Assembly (NCBI GenBank): GCA_002310995.1
Contig: DBYV01000032.1
Location: 277 to 6,106, forward strand
Direction of reading: 5' to 3'
DNA length: 5,830 nt
Source of the DNA: a bacterium UBP6_UBA1177
Lineage (GTDB): Bacteria; UBP6; UBA1177
Shown here: positions 1-5,518 of the stretch, piece by piece
How positions within the stretch are numbered: position 1 is the stretch's first letter
How the letters are laid out: each line of letters starts with the position of its first letter
Notes under the pieces: generated by a model
Database searches by the model: none
What the model saw: the letters and a program-made list of their open reading frames with translations, nothing else
Told to the model about the DNA's origin: nothing
Program-made: the position numbers and the translations under genes

Positions 1-135
1 AATTGCAATAAAATCAGCGTGTTTAGTTTGGTTGTTTACATAATTCCTTTTTTGTAATTTTTGCCGATCAGGAAATCATCAGGCTGTTTGAATCAAAAAA
101 CCATTATAATCACTAAAAAAACGAGTTCTACTTGC

Positions 136-2157
136 TCAAGGAAGGCATTCCTCACCATTCCAATTATAGCCGTTTTCGCAGTCACACTGGTATTCGGTTT
201 TGCTTATAGGTGTACAGTCGCCGGTTGCATGTGGAATATTGCGGCACGAAATAGTTTCGCAAATGGTTATGCATGAGTATGAGTAAGGATTCCAAAAATA
301 ATATCCTTCACATTCGCAGTAATATTCATCCACACTTTTACCTGTGCATTTTCCCGTTGTATGCGGTTTATCGCATTTTGCTGTTTCACACGGATCGACG
401 CATCCTCTGTTGATACCGTTCCAGAAATAGCCTTCTTCACATTCGCAGATAGGGGAGACATTATCTGACGATCTTTTGCAGAGGCCGGTAGAATGCGGCA
501 TGTCGCACGGGTTTGGATCGCAAGAGTCAATGCATTCTTCGCTGGAGCTCCAGAAAGATTCGGCATCACATTCACAGATATATCTGTTCCAGTCTTTAGC
601 GTTGCATTTTCCTGTTGTGTTCGGCATATTTTTGCAAGGCTCAGCATCGCAAGGATTCATACATTTCTCTCCGTCCCAGAAATAGCCTCCATTACATCCG
701 CAGATATATTTATTCCAGTCTTTAGCGCTGCATATTCCTGTTGAGTGCGGCATATCTTTGCACGGCTCTGCCTGACAGGGATTTTCACACTTTTCGCCGT
801 TCCAGAACCAGCCTTCGACACAGCCGCATTTATAAGAATCAATACCCAAAACAGTACATTTGCCTGTTGAATGTTCATCCTTGGGACATTTGACTGCAGA
901 GCAAGCGTGCATTACACATTCTTTTCCGTTCCATATTTCGTCTTCTGCACACGGACTTTTGGCGACGCAGCGCACTGCATAAGTGTGAGTGCTTCCGAAA
1001 ACTTCGTCAAAAGGGTGCTTTTCAACTCTTTCCGCAATGTGCGGGGCACTCCCGGAAAATCTGACGACCCAGACAAAGCTGCTTCCGGAAGATGTAGACG
1101 AAAGAAAATAGTCCATAGTAGAGGGATATTTTAAACTGTAGTTAAAAAAAGATGTAAGCTCGTTTTTGTTGGGAAGTCTCCAGTCGGAGATGCCCGCATA
1201 AGTCAGATTCTCGCAGTACTGAAGGGCCTCTTCCCAGCTTGATACGGTTCCATAGCCAGACAACCAGATAAAATCCGTTTTCGCATCTACTATGATCTTT
1301 TCTGCGCCTATAGTTAAAGCAATCAGCTGGCTTCCCGGCAGAGTTTTGCCTCTGACACACCGCGCACGAATACCGGAATGTTTCAATATCTCGCCGGATG
1401 AATATAAAGTCAGTGGTTCAGCGTTGGAAGCTCCGTCGCTGAAGTTTACTGTCCATGCACCTTGTGAACCCCAGCCTGATCTTATATCGTCCTGCCAGAA
1501 ATAGGATGATGTCCAGAATTTACCTGACGGAGTGCCTGGAAAATAAGCAGTATCAATTGCAGGATATTTTGCGATATTGGTGATGGAAAGAAGTTCTTTG
1601 ATATCGGGAAGTCTCCAGTCACTGTGTCCGCCATATTTCAAATTTTTGCAGTAATTCTCCGCATTTTCGCATATTTCGCCTGCATTTTCCGATGTTTCGG
1701 AAGCTTCACAGACATCTATTGCGTCAGAAAATGTCTGCTGCCACTCTAGTCCGGTGTTGAGATCAATAACGGTCGGCTCGTTTTCAACAGAACTGTCGAT
1801 AGAAAAACTCTGCGGGACACAGTATCCGAGAGCGGCATACTGTGCATCCTGACCGTAAAGCGGGCTGTTCTTATCTCCGCAATCCCCGTCGCAATAAGTC
1901 TGTCCGGTGCATATTTCGGCAAAAGAAGAGATTTTGGCGACAATTTCCTCTTCCGCGGTGTCGGCATCGTTGTCGCTTTTTTCTTTATCTTCGTCTTCAT
2001 CATCCGGTTCAACCGCTTCTTCATCTTTTCCGTTTCCACCGGCATCAGCAGCATCTTCATCCGGCAGTATGTCGGCATCGTTTTCACTCTTTTTCGAGCT
2101 GCTGCATGAAACGACTAAAAATATCAGAGCAATAAGTAAAAGAAGGAGTTTTTTCAT
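136..2157 (-). CDS. Large surface lipoprotein: two DUF1566 (Lcl_C) domains plus six Cys-rich EGF-like repeats
   Basis: The product has 673 residues. The N-terminus MKKLLLLLIALIFLVVSC is a lipoprotein signal peptide with lipobox VVSC and lipidated Cys18. Ser at +2 fits outer-membrane sorting under E. coli Lol rules. Residues 24-72 are a low-complexity Asp/Glu linker. Residues 80-127 form a block (ICTG, YGQDA, GYCVP, NEP) shared with the neighbouring paralogue. Two DUF1566-like domains follow: residues 128-268 (TGLEWQ, SDWRLPDIKELL, FWTSS, ARCVRG) and 288-398 (SSWEEALQYC, ISDWRLPNKNEL, LSSTSS, AVRCV). Residues 419-671 hold six Cys-rich repeats, preceded by a half repeat at 403-414. DUF1566 is known from the C-terminal, glycan-binding domain of Legionella Lcl, so an adhesion or surface-display role is inferred; no enzyme motif is visible. 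The start at 2157 is chosen over an in-frame upstream ATG at 2220 because only 2157 puts the signal peptide at the N-terminus and has AGGAGG 5 nt upstream. The stop is TGA. The exact ligand is unknown. Confidence 0.93.
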   Translation of the reverse strand: MKKLLLLLIALIFLVVSCSSSKKSENDADILPDEDAADAGGNGKDEEAVEPDDEDEDKEKSDNDADTAEEEIVAKISSFAEICTGQTYCDGDCGDKNSPLYGQDAQYAALGYCVPQSFSIDSSVENEPTVIDLNTGLEWQQTFSDAIDVCEASETSENAGEICENAENYCKNLKYGGHSDWRLPDIKELLSITNIAKYPAIDTAYFPGTPSGKFWTSSYFWQDDIRSGWGSQGAWTVNFSDGASNAEPLTLYSSGEILKHSGIRARCVRGKTLPGSQLIALTIGAEKIIVDAKTDFIWLSGYGTVSSWEEALQYCENLTYAGISDWRLPNKNELTSFFNYSLKYPSTMDYFLSSTSSGSSFVWVVRFSGSAPHIAERVEKHPFDEVFGSTHTYAVRCVAKSPCAEDEIWNGKECVMHACSAVKCPKDEHSTGKCTVLGIDSYKCGCVEGWFWNGEKCENPCQAEPCKDMPHSTGICSAKDWNKYICGCNGGYFWDGEKCMNPCDAEPCKNMPNTTGKCNAKDWNRYICECDAESFWSSSEECIDSCDPNPCDMPHSTGLCKRSSDNVSPICECEEGYFWNGINRGCVDPCETAKCDKPHTTGKCTGKSVDEYYCECEGYYFWNPYSYSCITICETISCRNIPHATGDCTPISKTEYQCDCENGYNWNGEECLP
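145..903 (-). repeat. Six tandem EGF-like Cys-rich repeats in the first lipoprotein
   Basis: The encoded repeats start at residues Cys419, Cys461, Cys503, Cys546, Cys590 and Cys633, and each spans about 39-41 residues. The consensus, read by eye, is C-x4-C, then a P-H-(S/T)-T-G motif, C, a variable 8-11 residue loop, C-x-C, an aromatic (G-Y-F-W-(N/D)-G) patch and a final Cys: six Cys per unit. The spacing resembles EGF-like modules, but the conserved HSTG and FWNG signatures are distinctive. Consecutive units are joined by only three residues, giving a rod-like disulfide-rich stalk. The third unit replaces FWNG with FWSSS and the second and third are unusually alike. Confidence 0.88.
523..777 (-). 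repeat. Recently duplicated 126-bp repeat unit (repeats 2 and 3)
   Basis: Repeats 2 (residues 461-502) and 3 (503-545) share AEPCK, MP, TG, the stretch AKDWN-(K/R)-YIC and most of the nearby nucleotides. On the plus strand, cagatatat followed by ttccagtctttagcg recurs with an offset of exactly 126 bp (575 and 701), which is 42 codons. The other repeats in the array are much more diverged from each other, so these two are best explained by a recent in-frame tandem duplication. Confidence 0.75.
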
Positions 2158-2162
2158 GAGTT

Positions 2163-2168
2163 CCTCCT
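2163..2168 (-). promoter_or_regulatory. Shine-Dalgarno site fixing the start of the first lipoprotein
   Basis: The plus-strand cctcct reads AGGAGG on the minus strand, 5 nt before the ATG at 2157. This perfect site decides between that ATG and the in-frame ATG at 2220, which would put 21 polar or aromatic residues ahead of the signal peptide. Confidence 0.88.
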
Positions 2169-2192
2169 GAGACGACAAACAAAAAACGTTAT

Positions 2193-2220
2193 ATTTTACG
2201 AATCTTGAAAATAAATTCAA
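2193..2220 (-). promoter_or_regulatory. Candidate sigma70-type promoter for the first lipoprotein
   Basis: On the minus strand TTGAAT (2215-2220) is followed after 16 nt by TAAAAT (2193-2198), matching the -35 and -10 consensus at 4/6 and 5/6. The predicted transcription start near 2186 would give a leader of about 29 nt carrying the AGGAGG site. The region is AT-rich, so a chance match is possible, but position and orientation fit. Confidence 0.45.
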
Positions 2221-2228
2221 TAAAATAC

Positions 2229-2283
2229 GTCATGTTGAACGGATGTGAAACATCTCTTGGATTCTTCGCCTGCTCAGAATGAC
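2229..2283. repeat. 55-bp palindromic intergenic repeat (MITE/REP-like)
   Basis: The segment begins gtcatgttgaac and ends ctcagaatgac, so its termini are imperfect inverted repeats (GTCAT exact, then about 6 of the next 12 bases). It contains an internal perfect hairpin, GATGT-gaa-ACATC, at 2242-2254. Read on the minus strand, it has the general form GTCATTCTGAGC...GAAGAATC...ATGAC, which resembles dispersed intergenic repeats I recall from many bacterial and metagenomic genomes. It lies in the divergent spacer and has no coding content. Its copy number in the genome cannot be seen from this window. Confidence 0.5.
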
Positions 2284-2319
2284 CTGGTTTTTGCCAACGG
2301 CCTTTTAAATTGAGTTTTT

Positions 2320-2387
2320 TGTATTTTAAAAACACTTTTATCAAGATAAAAATGTATTTTGTTGACACTTTTATCAAGATAATGTAT
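2320..2387 (+). promoter_or_regulatory. Tandem operator-like repeats upstream of the ATPase
   Basis: Two direct repeat units begin with tgtatttt at 2320 and 2353, 33 bp apart, and both contain the 18-mer acacttttatcaagataa (2332-2349 and 2365-2382). A third partial start, tgtat, occurs at 2383. Within each 18-mer is a palindrome: TTTTATC-AA-GATAAAA at 2336-2351 in the first copy, and TTATC-AA-GATAA at 2371-2382 in the second. Centres are 33 bp apart, roughly three helical turns. The second palindrome lies between the -35 and -10 boxes of the ATPase promoter, the classic position for repressor binding. The binding protein is unknown and none is encoded next to it. Confidence 0.7.
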
Positions 2388-2390
2388 GAT
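2362..2390 (+). promoter_or_regulatory. Strong sigma70-type promoter of the ATPase gene
   Basis: A perfect -35 box TTGACA (2362-2367) is separated by exactly 17 nt from TATGAT (2385-2390), which matches the -10 consensus at 5/6. Transcription would start near 2397, leaving a leader of about 33 nt with the GAGGTGA ribosome binding site at 2417-2423, 6 nt before the ATG. The spacer is filled by the second copy of the operator-like palindrome, so repression by steric block is a reasonable inference. Confidence 0.75.
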
Positions 2391-2429
2391 TCTTCGTTTT
2401 TTGCGGTTCAAAAATCGAGGTGAAAAATT

Positions 2430-3731
2430 ATGAAAAGAGCAGCAATGCGGCAGCTTGCGGAGTGGAAAAAAAGCAAGATCCATAAACCTTTGATACTCCG
2501 GGGAGCGCGTCAGACAGGGAAAACATGGCTTCTCAAAGAGTTCGGACGTCTGTTTTTTCAGGACACTGTCTACATAAATTTTGAGAACGAACCCCGTTTC
2601 AGGGATCTTTTCAAAGAGGATTTTGACACGAAGCGGATAATTTCGACTATCCAGCTTTTTTACGGAAAAAAGATCGTCGCGAAAACCACTCTTATTATTT
2701 TTGACGAAATTCAGGCGGCGGAAGGGGCTTTGACTTCGCTGAAATACTTCTGCGAAAACGCTCCCGAATACTACATCGCGGCGGCAGGTTCGCTTTTGGG
2801 GATCGCGATGCACGAAAACCAGTCGTTTCCGGTCGGAAAAGTCTCGTTTTTAGATCTTTATCCGCTCTCTTTTTCGGAATTTCTCGTAGCTTCGGGGATG
2901 GAGATGCTTCTTGAAGCAATGTTCAGGCAGGAGTGGAAAACTCTCGAAACTTTTCACGGCGAGCTGATGAATCTGCTGAAAACATATCTTTATGTCGGAG
3001 GAATGCCGGAAGTCGTGATGAAATGGCTTGAAACGCATGATTATTCCGAGGTGAGGACAATTCAGCACGAAATTTTGCGTTCATATCAGGCCGATTTTTC
3101 AAAACACGCGCCGTCGGGACAGGTCCCTCGGCTTGACATGGTCTGGGAAAGCCTTCCGGCACAGCTTGCGAAGGAAAATAAAAAATTTGTCTACGGCGTG
3201 ATCCGTGAGGGGGCGCGGGCGAAGGATTTTGAACTTGCGATAATGTGGCTAGTCAACTGCGGAATCGTGCTGAAATCGCACCGTGTCAGCACTCCTAAAA
3301 TGCCGCTTAAAGCCTATCAGGACTTGGCTGTTTTCAAACTTTTCATGGTCGATGTTGGTCTTCTCGGCGCATCAGCAGGACTTTCAGCGGCTGCTCTTAT
3401 CGAAGGAAACCGCATAATGACTGAATTTAAAGGGGCTTTGACCGAGCAGTATGTCATGCAGGAACTTAAAACATTGAATTTAGACTATATCGGCTACTGG
3501 ACAAACGAGCGAAGCACTTCGGAAGTGGATTTTGTGATCCAGAAAGAAAACAGCGTCATTCCGATAGAGGTGAAATCAGGCGAAAACCTGCGCTCAAGAA
3601 GCTTCACGCTTTTCTGTCAGAATTTCAGCCCAGACAAAGCGTTGAAAACATCTGCGCTTCCTTACCGCGAAGACAAAACCGTCCTGAATGTTCCTCTTTA
3701 CGGGATATCTGCGGTGATAAAAGGAATTTAA
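2430..3731 (+). CDS. AAA+ ATPase of the AAA_14/DUF4143 family
   Basis: The product has 433 residues, a usual length for this family. Near the N-terminus is a P-loop GARQTGKT (25-32), then an acidic FENEP (51-55), a Walker B LIIFDE (88-93) and a sensor-like AAGSLLG (118-124) followed by the typical PLSFSEFL (145-152). This is the AAA_14 domain. The DUF4143 part covers roughly residues 215-390. It ends in a PD-(D/E)XK-like set: Glu339, Asp367 in SEVDFVI, and Glu380/Lys382 in IPIEVKSG. Key residues all look intact, so ATP binding is well supported. Nuclease-like activity is only inferred from the fold signature, and the cellular role of the family is not established. The protein appears cytoplasmic, with no signal peptide or membrane segment. 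The gene has its own promoter and operator-like repeats. Its TAA stop overlaps the stop of the convergent lipoprotein gene, and no terminator is visible. Such genes are often multicopy in anaerobes, consistent with a mobile or accessory cassette. Confidence 0.94.
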   Translation: MKRAAMRQLAEWKKSKIHKPLILRGARQTGKTWLLKEFGRLFFQDTVYINFENEPRFRDLFKEDFDTKRIISTIQLFYGKKIVAKTTLIIFDEIQAAEGALTSLKYFCENAPEYYIAAAGSLLGIAMHENQSFPVGKVSFLDLYPLSFSEFLVASGMEMLLEAMFRQEWKTLETFHGELMNLLKTYLYVGGMPEVVMKWLETHDYSEVRTIQHEILRSYQADFSKHAPSGQVPRLDMVWESLPAQLAKENKKFVYGVIREGARAKDFELAIMWLVNCGIVLKSHRVSTPKMPLKAYQDLAVFKLFMVDVGLLGASAGLSAAALIEGNRIMTEFKGALTEQYVMQELKTLNLDYIGYWTNERSTSEVDFVIQKENSVIPIEVKSGENLRSRSFTLFCQNFSPDKALKTSALPYREDKTVLNVPLYGISAVIKGI

Positions 3732-5488
3732 TCCTCTTCAGAATCTTTTTCGCAGTCAAAGTATGCCCAATGATACCCTTCTTCACATTCACAACCGAAC
3801 ATATTGCTGCCTGTCTGATAGCACTCGCCTGTTGTATGTTCTATATATTTGCATCTGTTGGGTTCACAAACGGGGGCACATTGAAAACCGTCCCACAGGT
3901 AACCGTCATCGCAGATACTGACACAGGAATCGCTCCAATCCCATTCGTATCCTTCTTCACATTCGCATGAATACCAGCCGAGATCACCAGGATAGCATCC
4001 TCCGGTTGAATGTTCTACGTTTTCACAATGGTTGGGGATGCAACCGTTTACGCAGCCGATTTGTCTGTCAACCCAGTAATAAGGTTCCTCGCAACCGCAG
4101 TAATAGCTATACTCCTGAATATTGTCCGGGTAAGTCGGCAGCTCTTTATGTATTGTGCAGACTCCATTGGAATGTTCATAGTTTTCGCATGGATTGGGTT
4201 CACATGGCGTGACACATTTTTCCTGCCAGAAATTCCAGAAAGCACCTTCGTCTTCATTGCATCCGCAGGTAAAGGAATCTTTGTCGAGCTTGGAATAAAA
4301 ATTCAATTCGCATTTTCCGTTTGAATGTTCCATTTTTTTGCACGGGTTCGGGTCGCAGAAGTTCACGCATTCTGTTCCTGTCCACGCAAGTCCTTTTTCA
4401 CACGGAGCGTCTGCCACGCATAATACAATAATATTGTCCTGACTGCTGTTTTTTGGTTCTGCTGAAACACCTGAACCGTATTTGAATATCCATGATCCGG
4501 ACGGATCTTCGGCGTATGTAGTCGATGACCAGTAGGAAGAATTTCCTCCGCCGATATGAAACAGAAAAAACATTAGTTCGTTTATGTTCGGAAGTCTCCA
4601 GTTTGAAATTCCGGCTAAAGTCTGCTCGTTGCAGTACTTCAAAGCCTCTTCCCAAGTTGGTGCATACGGACGGAGTCCTCCCATGAAAATTTCGGATTTT
4701 TTGTTTTCTCGTGAATTGTAGTTGATGTAATAGATTTCCGGACCGCCGTAATCCGACAGGATTTCTACTTTCCAGAATGAATCGCTGCCTCTGACGCAGC
4801 GCAAATAAATTTTGTCGTTGAAATCCGAGGTCGTGCGTGTCGCTCCCTTTGAGAAATTGATGATCCACATATACCGGTCGTCCGCCGATAAAGCTATAAA
4901 ATTCGCTGACGGTGTTTTAGGAAAATAATCTGTATCTATTGCCGGATCGTATCTGCTCCAGTCAACAATTAAAAAAAGTTCCTTGACTGTCGGTGCTCTC
5001 CAGTCATCATGCCCGCCGTAATTCAGGCTTTCGCAGTAATCGGAAGCCTCCGCATAATTTCCGATTTCGAAAAAGCTCTGCGACCATTCAAGTCCTGTTA
5101 CTTCGTCAATGACGACCGGCTCGTTTCCGATAGATTTATCAACAGAAAACTTTCGCGGAACACATTTCCCTAGTTTTGCGAAGTTCGCATCCTGACCGTA
5201 GAAAGCCTTTTCTTCACCGGGACAACTCATCTCCTTTTCGCTGTCGTAACACTTTGTAAGTCCCGTGCAGATATTAACGAAAGAAGGTCCGGTGGTGGTG
5301 GTGTCCTCATCCGGTGCGTTGTCGTTGTCATCGGTTTCTTCAGGTTCTTCATCGTCATCATCTGTTGTGTCGATATCAATATCATCTTCATCCGGCAGAA
5401 TATCGGCATCGTTTTCCGCTTTTTTCGAATCGCTGCACGAAACAGCGAAAAACACTAATAAAATCAGGGAAATGATGAGTTTTTTCAC
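3728..5488 (-). CDS. Surface lipoprotein paralogue: two DUF1566 domains plus Cys-rich EGF-like repeats
   Basis: The product has 586 residues and is paralogous to the lipoprotein at the left of the window. The signal peptide MKKLIISLILLVFFAVSC has lipobox AVSC and Cys18, with Ser at +2 and Asp at +3. An acidic linker covers residues 24-66 and includes four consecutive Thr (63-66). The conserved block (ICTG, FYGQDA, GKCVP, NEP) spans 70-124. DUF1566-like domain 1 covers about 125-234 (TGLEWSQ, DDWRAPTVKELF, YLRCVRG) and domain 2 about 250-360 (TWEEALKYC, ISNWRLPNINEL, YWSSTT, IVLCVA). Residues 378-579 hold four full Cys-rich repeats and one half repeat, ending in an acidic tail. The first domain has WRAP where WRLP is usual. 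Start is GTG, supported by AAGAGG 7 nt upstream; stop is TAA. It lies 30 bp downstream of another repeat-protein gene on the same strand, so co-transcription is likely. The role is inferred to be outer-membrane surface display or binding; no catalytic motif is seen. Confidence 0.93.
   Translation of the reverse strand: MKKLIISLILLVFFAVSCSDSKKAENDADILPDEDDIDIDTTDDDDEEPEETDDNDNAPDEDTTTTGPSFVNICTGLTKCYDSEKEMSCPGEEKAFYGQDANFAKLGKCVPRKFSVDKSIGNEPVVIDEVTGLEWSQSFFEIGNYAEASDYCESLNYGGHDDWRAPTVKELFLIVDWSRYDPAIDTDYFPKTPSANFIALSADDRYMWIINFSKGATRTTSDFNDKIYLRCVRGSDSFWKVEILSDYGGPEIYYINYNSRENKKSEIFMGGLRPYAPTWEEALKYCNEQTLAGISNWRLPNINELMFFLFHIGGGNSSYWSSTTYAEDPSGSWIFKYGSGVSAEPKNSSQDNIIVLCVADAPCEKGLAWTGTECVNFCDPNPCKKMEHSNGKCELNFYSKLDKDSFTCGCNEDEGAFWNFWQEKCVTPCEPNPCENYEHSNGVCTIHKELPTYPDNIQEYSYYCGCEEPYYWVDRQIGCVNGCIPNHCENVEHSTGGCYPGDLGWYSCECEEGYEWDWSDSCVSICDDGYLWDGFQCAPVCEPNRCKYIEHTTGECYQTGSNMFGCECEEGYHWAYFDCEKDSEED
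3752..4357 (-). repeat. EGF-like Cys-rich repeats of the second lipoprotein, one truncated
   Basis: Full units start at Cys378, Cys429, Cys483 and Cys541. They share C-(D/E/I)-P-N-x-C, then an E-H-(S/T)-(N/T)-G motif, C, a variable loop, C-x-C and a final aromatic patch and Cys. Loop lengths vary more than in the first lipoprotein: the first two units are 48 and 51 residues, against 39-40 for the others. Between units three and four sits a half unit (Cys526-Cys537, CDDGYLWDGFQC) that has only the C-terminal GY-x-WDG-x-C portion. Confidence 0.85.
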
Positions 5489-5501
5489 AACTAAACCTCT
5501 T
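5486..5501 (-). promoter_or_regulatory. GTG start and AAGAGG ribosome binding site of the second lipoprotein
   Basis: The plus-strand cac at 5486-5488 reads GTG on the minus strand. AAGAGG (5496-5501) lies 7 nt upstream of it. The following residues KKLIISLILLVFFAVSC match the signal peptide of the ATG-started paralogue position for position (Cys18 in both), which confirms the non-ATG start. Confidence 0.85.
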
Positions 5502-5518
5502 GACTCAAATTAAAGTTA

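Noticed and set aside
105..110. TATAAT box on the plus strand near the left edge
   Set aside because: There is no -35 partner at suitable spacing and no plausible plus-strand gene downstream; it is in AT-rich sequence.
115..140. Possible Rho-independent terminator after the first lipoprotein (T-run on the minus strand)
   Set aside because: A seven-T tract follows the stop, but the only stem before it is about 3 bp (GAG/CTC with a 9-nt loop), too weak to call.
61..276. Plus-strand ORF of 71 codons with a hydrophobic stretch resembling a membrane segment
   Set aside because: It starts at a TTG without a convincing ribosome binding site, and most of it is antisense to well-supported repeat codons of the first lipoprotein.
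1842..2170. Overlapping plus-strand ORFs rich in His/Phe or Ser
   Set aside because: Their biased composition is the antisense reading of the Asp/Glu-rich linker codons of the first lipoprotein. The Ser-rich ORF at 5265-5513 arises in the same way from the second lipoprotein.
2158..2220. Longer form of the first lipoprotein starting at the ATG at 2220
   Set aside because: It would place 21 residues before an otherwise perfect lipoprotein signal peptide and ignore the AGGAGG before 2157. The candidate promoter would also overlap the extra codons.
2274..2813. Minus-strand ORF of 179 codons opposite the ATPase start
   Set aside because: It lies antisense to the Walker A and B coding sequence and runs through the operator repeats. 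It shows no recognisable domain or good ribosome binding site.
2430..3731. Classic toxin-antitoxin pair or defence operon centred on the ATPase
   Set aside because: No small partner gene lies within its transcription unit; upstream is a divergent spacer and downstream a convergent gene. A solitary role is the simplest reading.
136..5488. Diversity-generating retroelement acting on the DUF1566 domains
   Set aside because: No reverse transcriptase, template repeat or adenine-biased variable repeat is seen. Variation between the paralogues looks like ordinary divergence and repeat turnover.
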